From positions 1 to 32,598 of the forward strand of contig NZ_AUFO01000039.1 in assembly GCF_000426545.1 (NCBI RefSeq): DNA of 32,598 nt, in the 5' to 3' direction. Origin of the DNA: Paenibacillus massiliensis subsp. panacisoli DSM 21345. GTDB taxonomy: Bacteria > Bacillota > Bacilli > Paenibacillales > Paenibacillaceae. Below are positions 6,829 to 14,575 of this stretch, piece by piece. Position numbers and translations under genes: made by a program. The notes beneath the pieces were generated by a model. That model did no database searches. It saw nothing but the letters and a program-made list of their open reading frames with translations, and was not told the origin of the DNA. Position 1 is the stretch's first letter, and each line of letters begins with the position of its first letter.

Positions 6829-8154
6829 ATGGAAGTCTACTCGATGCTGCAGCTTGTCCGGCAGCATGCGAAGCAGTTGGACAAGGATTTGCGCAATCAG
6901 ATTCTGGAACTGTACCGCACTTTATTTCGGTGGACGCCTTGTGTACTGCACACTGCATTAGAGCGTTTCCTGAAGAAAACACAGACCTATTCGGTCATTA
7001 TCGAATTCGAGGATCAAGTAGATTCGTATGCGGACATGGTAAGCTTCACTCACCAGACGGCAAGGCAGTATTATGGCTGCCGTGTGAAGTACAAGTTCCC
7101 GGCGATATCCAGCTGCGCCGCTGACATCACGCTCCAGGGCATTGAAGAGCTGCTGAGCAGCGGCTACCAGATCAAGAAGGTGCATGCTGATCGTGAGTTC
7201 AAGGCGCTGCTGAATGTGGCCACCCCGTCCATGCATGCCGATTGGCTTCATGAAGAGGGGCTGACAGGCAAGGAGGTTACGATTGCAATCCTCGACACGG
7301 GAATCTATCCGCATGAGGATTTGACGGAGCCAGAGAACCGAATTGTAGCGTTTCAAGATATGGTGAATCATAAAGCAGCTCCTTATGATGATAACGGGCA
7401 CGGGACCCACTGCGCCGGTGATGCAGCCGGGAATGGACACGCCTCGGGTGGAGTGTATGCGGGCCCTGCCCCTGAAGCCAAGCTCGTTGGTGTCAAGGTG
7501 CTGGACAAGCGGGGCTCAGGTCGGCTATCTACCGTCATTGCCGGTGTGCAGTGGTGCATCGATCATAAGGAGAAGTACTCCATTGATATTCTGTCGATGT
7601 CTTTGGGGAGTCGTGCAGTCAGCCGGGCAGCGGATGATCCGGTAGTCAAGATTGTGGAAAAAGCATGGGATAGCGGCATGATCGTATGCGTAGCAGCTGG
7701 TAATGAAGGGCCTGAGGAGCGAACCATTTCCAGTCCCGGCATTAGCAGTCGAGTCATTACAGTCGGTGCCATGAATGATAACAATACAGTGGACCGTGGG
7801 GATGATGTGCCGTCGGATTTCTCCAGCCGAGGGCCGACGATGGATCAGCTTATGAAGCCAGACCTGCTCGCGCCTGGCACGGATATCGTATCGCTCCGTT
7901 CCCCCGGTTCCTATCTGGACAAGCTCTACAAATCCAGCCGGATTGGCAGCGATTATACGACCATGTCAGGCACGTCGATGGCTACTCCGATCTGTGCAGG
8001 AGCAGTTGCCTTGCTGCTGGAACGATTCCGAGGTGCCGCGCCTGACGAGATTAAGAGAAGGCTACTAGAGGGCTGTGAGGACCGTAAGCTGCCGGAATAT
8101 ATTCAAGGCCGGGGTTATCTGGATGTTCGTCGATCTGCACAATCCAAAAACTGA
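6829..8154 (+). CDS. aprX: S8 family serine peptidase, AprX-like subtilase
   Basis: A 441-residue subtilisin-like protease, close in length to Bacillus AprX (about 442). ATG 6829 is preceded by GAGGAGGGG; an open frame extends upstream to about 6715 but lacks a ribosome site. No signal peptide is seen, which fits the intracellular AprX type. Residues 1 to about 125 form a propeptide-like region. The catalytic triad is complete: D156 in AILDTGIYPHEDL, H191 in NGHGTHCAG and S383 in GTSMATPICAG, with the oxyanion Asn at 292 in AAGNEGP. Motifs and spacing match the family. It is transcribed divergently from the GNAT gene. The role of AprX is not firmly established; it has been linked to stationary-phase protein turnover. 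Confidence 0.93.
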   Translation: MEVYSMLQLVRQHAKQLDKDLRNQILELYRTLFRWTPCVLHTALERFLKKTQTYSVIIEFEDQVDSYADMVSFTHQTARQYYGCRVKYKFPAISSCAADITLQGIEELLSSGYQIKKVHADREFKALLNVATPSMHADWLHEEGLTGKEVTIAILDTGIYPHEDLTEPENRIVAFQDMVNHKAAPYDDNGHGTHCAGDAAGNGHASGGVYAGPAPEAKLVGVKVLDKRGSGRLSTVIAGVQWCIDHKEKYSIDILSMSLGSRAVSRAADDPVVKIVEKAWDSGMIVCVAAGNEGPEERTISSPGISSRVITVGAMNDNNTVDRGDDVPSDFSSRGPTMDQLMKPDLLAPGTDIVSLRSPGSYLDKLYKSSRIGSDYTTMSGTSMATPICAGAVALLLERFRGAAPDEIKRRLLEGCEDRKLPEYIQGRGYLDVRRSAQSKN

Positions 8155-8185
8155 GCCGTGGGACTCTTCCCACAGGAGCTTGCTG

Positions 8186-8194
8186 TGGTACAAT
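8186..8194 (+). promoter_or_regulatory. Extended -10 promoter of the deoxynucleoside kinase gene
   Basis: TGGTACAAT forms an extended -10 (TG-n-TACAAT) with no good -35. The predicted transcription start is near 8201, the first base of the following stem-loop. Confidence 0.5.
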
Positions 8195-8200
8195 ACTCTA

Positions 8201-8231
8201 GTCTGTAGCCGAGCTACAGACCTGCGTTTTT
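8201..8231 (+). other. Stem-loop in the kinase leader
   Basis: GTCTGTAG (8201-8208) pairs exactly with CTACAGAC (8214-8221) around a 5-base loop; a T-run (8227-8232) follows after five bases. It could be the terminator of aprX or a 5' stabilising hairpin on the kinase mRNA. A weaker GTGGGA/TCCCAC hairpin sits directly after aprX at about 8158-8173 without a T-run. Confidence 0.55.
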
Positions 8232-8252
8232 TCTAGCAAAGGAGCTTATACC

Positions 8253-8936
8253 ATGAAAGATCATTCCATTCCACAGCAGGCGCTGATTACGGTTGCAGGT
8301 ACGGTAGGAGTCGGCAAATCCACGCTGACCTCCGCTGTTGCAGGGCGTCTGGGCTTCAAGACCTCGATGGAGAAGGTGGAGCAGAATCCGTATCTTGAAC
8401 TCTTTTATCAGGACTTCTCCAGATGGAGCTTCCATCTGCAGGTGTATTTTCTGGCGGAGCGATTCAAAGAACAAAAAGCGATCGTTGAGGCTGGTGGCGG
8501 CTATGTGCAGGATCGATCCATATATGAGGACACGGGAATATTCGCAAAAATGCACGCTGACAAAGGCACAATGTCGAAGATGGATTATGAGACTTACACC
8601 AGCCTGTTCCAGGCTATGGTGATGACGCCATATTTTCCACACCCGGACGTGCTTGTCTATCTGGATGGTAGTCTGCCTTCCATTCTGGAGCGAATCCAGC
8701 TGCGTGGACGTGAAATGGAGATCCAGACAGATCGTTCCTACTGGGAGGAGATGTATGGCCGATATTCAGCGTGGATCGAGGAATTCGAGCAATCCCGAAT
8801 TTGCCCGGTGCTGCGCTTGAACATTGATGAGTATGATGTACATGACCCAGCCTCCATGGATGAGATTATCCAAAGAATTAGTAGCTTGATTCAATCACCA
8901 AAAGGGTTGAAACAAAGAATGTCAGAATCGATGTAA
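8253..8936 (+). CDS. Deoxynucleoside kinase (dGK/dCK family)
   Basis: A 227-residue kinase that phosphorylates deoxynucleosides at the 5' position in the salvage pathway, using ATP or another NTP. The P-loop is GTVGVGKST at 12-20. The family DRS/ERS motif appears as QDRSIYED, with the catalytic Glu-Arg region before it, and the LID region is ERIQLRGREME with the conserved arginines. The HPDVLVYLDGSLPSILERI segment matches bacterial dGK/dCK proteins. AAAGGAG lies about 10 bases before ATG 8253. Bacillus has two adjacent genes, dgk and dck; only one is seen here, and substrate preference cannot be fixed from the sequence. A strong terminator follows at 8977-9010. Confidence 0.9.
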   Translation: MKDHSIPQQALITVAGTVGVGKSTLTSAVAGRLGFKTSMEKVEQNPYLELFYQDFSRWSFHLQVYFLAERFKEQKAIVEAGGGYVQDRSIYEDTGIFAKMHADKGTMSKMDYETYTSLFQAMVMTPYFPHPDVLVYLDGSLPSILERIQLRGREMEIQTDRSYWEEMYGRYSAWIEEFEQSRICPVLRLNIDEYDVHDPASMDEIIQRISSLIQSPKGLKQRMSESM

Positions 8937-8976
8937 CGCTGTTTGATCTATGAAGCAGCAAATATGAACTAACTAG

Positions 8977-9010
8977 ACTGCCTCGACAGGAGACTGCGAG
9001 GCAGTTTTTT
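8977..9010 (+). terminator. Intrinsic terminator after the deoxynucleoside kinase gene
   Basis: ACTGCCTCG (8977-8985) pairs with CGAGGCAGT (8997-9005) and is followed by six T. A T-rich stretch with repeated TTGCTATA motifs and a candidate -10 TACAAT at 9075-9080 follows, probably the promoter of the next gene. Confidence 0.88.
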
Positions 9011-9122
9011 GCTATATTCATTGCTGTATTCTTTGCTATATTAGCCGTTTTTTTTGCTATAGCATGTATTAGGGTACAATCATGAAGAGAATCTATCAAT
9101 GAATGGCAGGAGGCAGAGTTGG

Positions 9123-9509
9123 ATGATAAGCTTCGAACGACTTCATCATGTAAGTCTGGCAGTGAGAGACCTGGCAAGAGCTAATGTCTTCTATACGGAG
9201 GTGCTGGGATTCCGGGAGCTGGAGCGTCCCCCGTTCAAGTCTAAAGGAGTATGGTACGCAGTGGGTACCGACCAGCAGCTTCATCTGCTGGAGCATCCTC
9301 CTGGTGAGACGCTGCGCTCGGGCGAGATTGATACGACGGATGGCCACTTCTCCATCTGGATCAGGAGCTACAGCGAAGCCATCGCATGGCTGGATGCCAA
9401 GGGAATCCACTATGAAGCTCGGCCAGATAGTGTTGCAGGCTTCGCCCAGATCTATATTCTGGACCCGGACCACAACATTATTGAGCTGGGGGCACCTTAC
9501 GGCAGCTGA
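9123..9509 (+). CDS. VOC superfamily (glyoxalase/dioxygenase fold) protein
   Basis: A 128-residue single-chain VOC protein made of two beta-alpha-beta-beta-beta repeats. The N-terminal repeat starts HHVSLAVRDLARANVFYTEVLGFRELERP and the second ends FAQIYILDPDHNIIELGAP. The His near the start and the Glu of IIEL are the usual metal ligands. ATG 9123 is preceded by AGGAGG at 9108-9113; an ATG at 9099 has no ribosome site. Members of the family include glyoxalase I, fosfomycin-resistance thiol transferases and dioxygenases, and the sequence does not decide among them. No functionally related gene is next to it. Confidence 0.85.
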   Translation: MISFERLHHVSLAVRDLARANVFYTEVLGFRELERPPFKSKGVWYAVGTDQQLHLLEHPPGETLRSGEIDTTDGHFSIWIRSYSEAIAWLDAKGIHYEARPDSVAGFAQIYILDPDHNIIELGAPYGS

Positions 9510-9539
9510 ATTAATCTATACATGGTGACGGGATTCGAT

Positions 9540-9567
9540 TCAATAGGTGACAGCTCAATAGGTGACA
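9540..9567. repeat. Two direct repeats of TCAATAGGTGACA upstream of des
   Basis: TCAATAGGTGACA occurs at 9540-9552 and again at 9555-9567, a 15-bp period, just upstream of the candidate DesR operator. It could be an extra regulator-binding element or a simple duplication. Confidence 0.6.
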
Positions 9568-9585
9568 ACGAATGTGAGCTGAGGG

Positions 9586-9624
9586 CATGACATTTGTCAT
9601 GTCTTCGACTTGACGTTTGTGACT
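9586..9624 (+). promoter_or_regulatory. Candidate DesR operator upstream of des
   Basis: CATGACA-TT-TGTCATG (9586-9601) is a perfect inverted repeat. A degenerate copy, TGACGTTTGTGA (9611-9622), matches 10 of 12 bases of its core and is displaced by 23 bp, about two helical turns. DesR of Bacillus is known to bind one good and one adjacent weak site upstream of the des promoter, so the arrangement fits. A clear sigma-A -10 is not evident; GATAAAT at about 9652-9658 is a candidate. Confidence 0.6.
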
Positions 9625-9719
9625 ACTGCGGGTGGACGCTTTCCTTTAGGATAAATAGTAGTTCAATGCGTCTAATGGGCCTCCGTGCTGGAATTAGGCG
9701 ATATCCGAGGAGGAAATGT

Positions 9720-10796
9720 ATGAAGGATCAAGCCCGTTTGTCCCATCTGAAAAAAAATGTAGCTGCTTTTGAGCAGACGAATACGAGGTCCAGCATCTGG
9801 CAATTGATCAATACGCTGGGGCCCTTGCTGCTGCTGTGGTATGCGGCCTATCTAAGCCTGTCCATCTCGTACTGGCTTACACTCCCGATCTCGATCGTTG
9901 CGGCAGGCTTCATCATCCGCACCTTCATCATATTTCATGACTGTGGTCACCAATCCTTCTTCAAGAACAAACGGGCCAACGATATCGTGGGCACCATTAC
10001 CGGTGTCATCACACTCTGTCCTTATCAGCAGTGGAAAAATACCCATGCTATTCATCACGCCACGAGCAGCAATCTCGATAAGCGCGGTACGGGCGATATG
10101 TGGGTGCTTACCATCGAGGAGTATGTGGCTGCAGGCTTCTGGCAGCGTCTGGCCTATCGTTTTTATCGTAACCCGCTTGTCATGTTCGTTCTAGGGCCAA
10201 TATATATATTCCTGATCTCTTATCGCTTCAACCGTAAAGGAGCAAAGCGCAAGGAAAAAATCAATACGCATGTCACCAATATATCAATCGTTGTTCTCTA
10301 TGCTCTGTTATGCTGGGCTATCGGCTGGGAGGCCTTTGTTCTTGTGCAGGCTCCGGTGTTTTTCGTGTCAGGTATGCTCGGGATCTGGTTGTTCTACGTT
10401 CAGCACCAGTTTGAAGAATCCTATTTTGAGCATGATGAGGAATGGAGCTATGTGAATGCTGCGGTAGAAGGAAGCTCTTATTACAAGCTACCTGCCGTGC
10501 TACAATGGATCACAGGAAACATCGGATTCCATCATGTTCACCATTTGAGCCCGAAGGTGCCTAACTATCATCTGGAAGAGGCTCATAATGCAACTCCACC
10601 GCTGCAAAAGGCAACAACAATTACCATCGGCACAAGCCTGAAGTCGCTTCGGTTTCGGCTGTGGGATGAGCAGCACAAGACCTTTGTCGGATTCGGTGAG
10701 GTTAGGCATTTGCTTCGCAAGACATCAGCAGCCACTGAGCAGGCAGCGGGACCAGGTTCGACCTCTCCCTTGCAAGGGAACAATGTAACCAGGTAG
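9720..10796 (+). CDS. des: Membrane fatty acid desaturase (Des)
   Basis: A 358-residue integral membrane di-iron desaturase that introduces a double bond into acyl chains of membrane lipids, probably the cold-induced acyl-lipid delta-5 type known from Bacillus (about 352 residues). The three histidine boxes that bind the di-iron centre are present: HDCGH, HAIHH and HHVHH. Two hydrophobic hairpins flank them. ATG 9720 is preceded by CGAGGAGG with 6 bases spacing; a longer frame back to 9594 overlaps the candidate DesR operator and is rejected. Downstream lie desK and desR, the known sensor and regulator of this gene, so the locus is a complete thermosensing circuit. The C-terminal tail (SAATEQAAGPGSTSPLQ) is low-complexity. 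Confidence 0.95.
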   Translation: MKDQARLSHLKKNVAAFEQTNTRSSIWQLINTLGPLLLLWYAAYLSLSISYWLTLPISIVAAGFIIRTFIIFHDCGHQSFFKNKRANDIVGTITGVITLCPYQQWKNTHAIHHATSSNLDKRGTGDMWVLTIEEYVAAGFWQRLAYRFYRNPLVMFVLGPIYIFLISYRFNRKGAKRKEKINTHVTNISIVVLYALLCWAIGWEAFVLVQAPVFFVSGMLGIWLFYVQHQFEESYFEHDEEWSYVNAAVEGSSYYKLPAVLQWITGNIGFHHVHHLSPKVPNYHLEEAHNATPPLQKATTITIGTSLKSLRFRLWDEQHKTFVGFGEVRHLLRKTSAATEQAAGPGSTSPLQGNNVTR

Positions 10797-10938
10797 GATG
10801 ACTAGGACCTTGGTGGAATACAATTTCTGGTCTGAATGATCTATAGAGAGCGTAGTTAGCGAAAAGCGGGGAAGCCCTAGAGAAACGGAGTTGAAAGCTT
10901 TCTGCAAGAAAGCTGCATCGGAAGCATAAGCTCCGCCT

Positions 10939-10993
10939 TTAAGCTTGCTGTTCATCATTTTATCAACTTCGTTCGAAAGAATAGCAAGCTTAA
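10939..10993. repeat. Long palindrome in the des-desK gap
   Basis: Bases 10939-10953 (TTAAGCTTGCTGTTC) pair with 10979-10993 as a 15-bp stem with one G-T pair and a 25-base loop. A smaller imperfect repeat, AAAGCTTTCTGCAAGAAAGCTG at about 10893-10914, can fold on itself. With copy B of the dispersed repeat these fill most of the 324-base gap 10797-11120, which has no gene. The T-run expected of a terminator is absent. Confidence 0.6.
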
Positions 10994-11003
10994 CAGTGGT
11001 CGA

Positions 11004-11062
11004 CAGGGCTCCCCGCTTGCAGCGGCCCTACACTCATATTTGACTAGTCAAGGTATTAGGTA
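11004..11062. repeat. Dispersed intergenic repeat, copy B
   Basis: Second copy of the element at 2330-2390: 21 identical bases (11004-11024), then similar spacing and sequence to the TCAAGGTATTAGG end. Its centre also folds (CCGC-TTGCA-GCGG inside AGGGC/GCCCT). It lies in the same orientation as copy A, directly after a palindrome. Confidence 0.6.
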
Positions 11063-11120
11063 AAGCAAAGTTATAGCAAAGCAGGGGGCAGCGGGCCTCC
11101 GCGAGGAAGGAAGAACAGCC

Positions 11121-12260
11121 GTGCAAAAATGGTATCATATTCTACACAAAAGCACTGGCCTCAGTCCGTATATATGGGTGGTTTTGTACATCCTCCCTTT
11201 TTATTTTGTGTTCCCCGCTTCGACTTATCAGATTGTGCTTGGCTGCATTATGATCGTGGCTTTTTTCATTAGCTATGTATTGTCCTTTCTAACCAAAGGC
11301 TGGCAAGTATACTTCTGGATCAGCGTTCAAATCTTGATCTCGATCTGGATGACATTGCTGTTCGGCTATGTATATTTCTCACTGTTTGCAGCTTTCTTTA
11401 TCGGGAATATCAAGAACAAAGCCGGCTTCATTACGCTGTACACGATTCATCTCGTATCGGTGATTGCCGCCATCAACTACGGCTTCGTCACTCAGAATCC
11501 TATATTCATTACCCAGCTACCCTTCGTGCTGCTTAGTACGATTGGAGCCGTGCTGCTCCCCGTCACGACCTATACGCGGAATAAGAGCGACCAGCTTCAG
11601 GGCAAGCTGGAGCACGCGAACAAGCGAATCTCCGAGCTGGTGAAGCTGGAGGAGCGGCAGCGGATTGCCAGAGACTTGCACGATACAATTGGCCAAAAGC
11701 TGTCCTTGATCGGCTTGAAGAGCGATCTGGCTAGCAAGCTGATTACGAACAATCCGGCGCGGGCCAAGGAAGAGATTGATGACGTCCGGCAGACAGCGCG
11801 CAGCGTGCTCAAGGAGGTTCGAGAGCTAGTTACCCGCATGCGTGGGACCAGTCTGGAGGATGAGGTATTCCGCATTAAGCAGATTCTGAAGGCTGCGGAG
11901 ATTGATTTTACCCTGGAGGGCAGCACTCATCTGAATGATACCTCCTTGCTGAATGAGAATGTGCTGAGCATGTGCCTCCGGGAAGCCATCACCAATGTAG
12001 TCAAGCATAGCGGTGCCACGGAATGCAAGGTGACTATTGCGCCTCAGCGTACAGAATTGCTGCTTCGCGTGGAGGACAACGGCTGCGGAATTGCTAGTGC
12101 CGGGGATCATATATTCATTAAGGGCAATGGATTACGGGGAATGAAGGAACGGCTTGAATTTGTGAATGGAGATCTAAGCATCAGCGCAGAGCAGGGAACC
12201 GTCGTCGAAATACGCGTTCCGAATGTACTGAAGCAGACCCCTAAGGAGGCAGAGGCATGA
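11121..12260 (+). CDS. desK: Sensor histidine kinase DesK (membrane thickness thermosensor)
   Basis: A 379-residue membrane kinase that senses cold-thickened membranes and phosphorylates DesR. About five membrane helices occupy residues 15-150. A coiled-coil linker (KLEHANKRISELVKLEERQRIARDLHD) leads to the HisKA_3 phosphoacceptor His187 (Bacillus H188), and the ATPase domain ends with EDNGCGI and GNGLRGMKERLEF. The N-terminus LHKSTGLSPYI aligns with the Bacillus FQKLNGITPYI region: Lys10 is kept and the polar residue at position 12 is Thr instead of Asn; these two positions form the proposed sunken-buoy sensor. The start is GTG 11121 with an AAGGAAG-type ribosome site. The stop overlaps desR by four bases (ATGA), so the two are translationally coupled. 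Confidence 0.96.
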   Translation: MQKWYHILHKSTGLSPYIWVVLYILPFYFVFPASTYQIVLGCIMIVAFFISYVLSFLTKGWQVYFWISVQILISIWMTLLFGYVYFSLFAAFFIGNIKNKAGFITLYTIHLVSVIAAINYGFVTQNPIFITQLPFVLLSTIGAVLLPVTTYTRNKSDQLQGKLEHANKRISELVKLEERQRIARDLHDTIGQKLSLIGLKSDLASKLITNNPARAKEEIDDVRQTARSVLKEVRELVTRMRGTSLEDEVFRIKQILKAAEIDFTLEGSTHLNDTSLLNENVLSMCLREAITNVVKHSGATECKVTIAPQRTELLLRVEDNGCGIASAGDHIFIKGNGLRGMKERLEFVNGDLSISAEQGTVVEIRVPNVLKQTPKEAEA

Positions 12261-12856
12261 TATCTATCGTTATTGCAGAGGATCAGCGAATGCTGCTGGG
12301 AGCCCTTGCCTCCCTGCTGGACCTGGAGGAAGATATGCAGGTAGTAGGCATGGCTGGCAACGGAGAGGAAGCCGTCAAGCTGGTGCAGCTGCATCAGCCT
12401 GATGTCTGCATCATGGATATTGAGATGCCGCTCAAGAGCGGGCTTGACGCTGCAGAGGAGCTGAGAGGCCTCGGCTGCAAAATTTTGATTCTGACGACCT
12501 TTGCCCGGCCCGGTTATTTCGAACGAGCGCTGAAGGCTGGAGCTCATGGCTACTTGCTGAAGGATAGCCCCAGTGAAGAGCTGGCAACCTCCATCCGCAG
12601 CATTATGAGCGGCAGACGGATATACGCACCGGAGCTTGTGGATGACGTCTTTCATGAGGAGAACCCGCTGACAGAGCGGGAGAAGGAAGTACTGCTGCTC
12701 ATTGCTGACGGCAAAAATACGAAGGAAATTGCGGGTGAGCTATTCATCACAACAGGGACCGTTCGTAATTATATTTCCATTATTTTGGATAAATTAAATG
12801 TAGGCAACCGCATTGAAGCCATCACGCTCTTCAAGGAGAAGGGCTGGTTCAAATAA
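12257..12856 (+). CDS. desR: Response regulator DesR (NarL/LuxR type)
   Basis: A 199-residue response regulator, the same length as Bacillus DesR. The receiver domain covers residues 1 to about 120, with acidic residues E8 and D9, phosphoacceptor D54 (CIMDIEMP) and conserved K104 in LLKDSPSEEL. A LuxR-type helix-turn-helix follows (NPLTEREKEVLLLIADGKNTKEIAGELFITTGTVRNYISIILDKLNVGNRIEAI). Phosphorylated DesR dimerises and activates des; candidate operators lie at 9586-9624. The gene overlaps desK by four bases. The C-terminus KEKGWFK is identical to what I recall of the Bacillus protein. Confidence 0.97.
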   Translation: MISIVIAEDQRMLLGALASLLDLEEDMQVVGMAGNGEEAVKLVQLHQPDVCIMDIEMPLKSGLDAAEELRGLGCKILILTTFARPGYFERALKAGAHGYLLKDSPSEELATSIRSIMSGRRIYAPELVDDVFHEENPLTEREKEVLLLIADGKNTKEIAGELFITTGTVRNYISIILDKLNVGNRIEAITLFKEKGWFK

Positions 12857-12945
12857 ATAATACTTCAAAATCATAATATTCCTTGTGGACAGAGTGAGTC
12901 TGTGGTGAGAGAATAACAGACAGACAGATTAACCACTTTAGAGGA

Positions 12946-13944
12946 ATGAGGGATACTGTGGTACGATTTGGTATCATTGGAACTAACTGGATTACGGAGC
13001 GTTTTATCCAAGCTGCGCAGGAGACAGATCAGTTCAGTCTGACAGCCATCTATTCGCGTACTGAAGAGAAAGGCGCTGAGTTTGCTGCGAAGTATAACCA
13101 TCCAACGGTGTTCACTGGACTGACGGAGATGTTGCAGTCTGATCTTATAGATGCCGTATATATTGCCAGTCCTAACTCATTTCATGCGGAGCAGGCCATT
13201 CTCTGTATGAAGCACGGTAAGCACGTTCTCTGTGAGAAGCCGATGGCCTCCAATAGCCGCGAGCTGCGGGAGATGATCGCGGTCGCCAGAGAGAATAATG
13301 TATTGCTTATGGAAGCGCTGAAGTCTACACTGATGCCCAATTTCACGATTATTCAAGAGAATCTCTTTAAAATAGGTCAGGTACGCCGCTACTTCGCAAG
13401 CTACTGCCAGTATTCGTCACGGTATGATGCGTACAAGGAAGGCACAGTCCTGAATGCATTTAATCCCGAATTCTCCAACGGCTCTCTGATGGATCTCGGC
13501 ATTTATTGCCTGTATCCAATGGTGGCTCTATTTGGCAAACCGCATACCGTCAAGGCGGTCGGAATTATGCTTGGCTCCGGGGTAGATGGAGAGGGAAGCA
13601 TTAACATGCTGTATCCGGAAATGGATGCGGTCGTTTTGCATTCCAAGATTACGGACTCCTACGTGCCCGCTGAAATTCAGGGTGAACTGGGTACCATGGT
13701 CATTGACAAGATCAATCAGCCATACGACGTGAAGATTCATTACCGTGATGGCAATGTCGAGGATCTGACCCGTCCGCAGATGCATGAGCCGATGTATTAT
13801 GAAATTCGCGAATTCATTCAGCTCATTCAGCAGGGTGCGCGCGACAGCCTGGTCAACTCTCTGGAATGCTCGCTGGCGGTTGCAGAGGTCATGGAAGAGG
13901 CTCGCAAGCAAATCGGACTTGTTTACAAAGCAGATCTGGTGTAA
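12946..13944 (+). CDS. Gfo/Idh/MocA family oxidoreductase
   Basis: A 332-residue NAD(P)-dependent oxidoreductase of the glucose-fructose oxidoreductase/inositol dehydrogenase superfamily. The N-terminal Rossmann fold has GIIGTNWITERFIQAA at 9-24; the nucleotide-contact motif HVLCEKPMAS has EKP at 97-99. The C-terminal alpha/beta domain contains GSLMDLGIYCLYPM, the usual substrate-site region (G-x-x-x-D-x-G-x-Y). The start is uncertain: ATG 12946 touches AGAGGA directly, while GTG 12958 (VVRFGIIG) has GAGGG five bases upstream and may be the true start. The substrate is unknown, possibly a sugar or cyclitol derivative. A paralogue lies at 27594-28598. The unknown gene at 14005 follows after 60 bases. 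Confidence 0.88.
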   Translation: MRDTVVRFGIIGTNWITERFIQAAQETDQFSLTAIYSRTEEKGAEFAAKYNHPTVFTGLTEMLQSDLIDAVYIASPNSFHAEQAILCMKHGKHVLCEKPMASNSRELREMIAVARENNVLLMEALKSTLMPNFTIIQENLFKIGQVRRYFASYCQYSSRYDAYKEGTVLNAFNPEFSNGSLMDLGIYCLYPMVALFGKPHTVKAVGIMLGSGVDGEGSINMLYPEMDAVVLHSKITDSYVPAEIQGELGTMVIDKINQPYDVKIHYRDGNVEDLTRPQMHEPMYYEIREFIQLIQQGARDSLVNSLECSLAVAEVMEEARKQIGLVYKADLV

Positions 13945-14004
13945 GGCTTTACTATTAGAGCGCCTCTATTGCGATATTGGGTAGCTATGTGAAGGAGAAG
14001 AAAC

Positions 14005-14538
14005 ATGATGAGGTTTGATCCCACCATTTTCGACAATCTGAAGGTGGCGCTGGAGAATGAGCTGTACGATCTGGACAATCTGGATGGCATCATCCGGATC
14101 ACGGGCCGAAAGGATCTCATGGAGATGTCTGTCATGTCTCGGAGGTGTGCTATTCAATTCGAGCTTGCTGAAGCCTCAGGGGTCACAGCGGAGCTGCAGC
14201 TGGGTACGGGACTACTGGATCTGGCGACAGAAATTCTGGATATGGAAGGGCACGTACCAGGGTGTCAGGTTCTACTGACCTTTAATATGGAAGCTAAAGC
14301 AGAGGATGAACTGCGAGCCCAATGCGAGCATGCCAGACAGGTGCTGACGGATGACTGGAGTGCGGAGGCAGAGCTTACGCAACGAATAGCTTATTTATAC
14401 GGAGCGTCATCTCCAGTGTACGATCATACGGCGGAGCTGCACTTTCGGCGGCGTATAGATGAGGAGCAGATGGAGGACCTGACGGAGCTGATCCAGCATG
14501 CTGTAGCCAGTCTGCGTAAGCTATCCCGGCTGGACTGA
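14005..14538 (+). CDS. Conserved-looking cytoplasmic protein of unknown function
   Basis: A 177-residue acidic protein without signal peptide or membrane segments. AAGGAG at 13991-13996 precedes ATG 14005; a second ATG follows immediately. It is mostly helical in character, with Leu-, Glu- and Ala-rich stretches (LKVALENELYDLDNLDGIIRITGRKDLMEM, TEILDMEGHVPGCQVLLTFNMEAKAEDELRAQCEHARQVL, EEQMEDLTELIQHAVASLRKLSRLD). I do not recognise a family. It lies 60 bases after the Gfo/Idh/MocA gene and 37 bases before the first possible start of the response regulator, and could be cotranscribed with either. Confidence 0.7.
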   Translation: MMRFDPTIFDNLKVALENELYDLDNLDGIIRITGRKDLMEMSVMSRRCAIQFELAEASGVTAELQLGTGLLDLATEILDMEGHVPGCQVLLTFNMEAKAEDELRAQCEHARQVLTDDWSAEAELTQRIAYLYGASSPVYDHTAELHFRRRIDEEQMEDLTELIQHAVASLRKLSRLD

Positions 14539-14575
14539 TGAATGCTGGCGCCAACAGGCGGGCGATTGGCAGGTA

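Noticed and set aside
8158..8173. Terminator of aprX (GTGGGA-CTCT-TCCCAC)
   Set aside because: The stem is only 6 bp and lacks a T-run; the hairpin at 8201-8221 is the better candidate.
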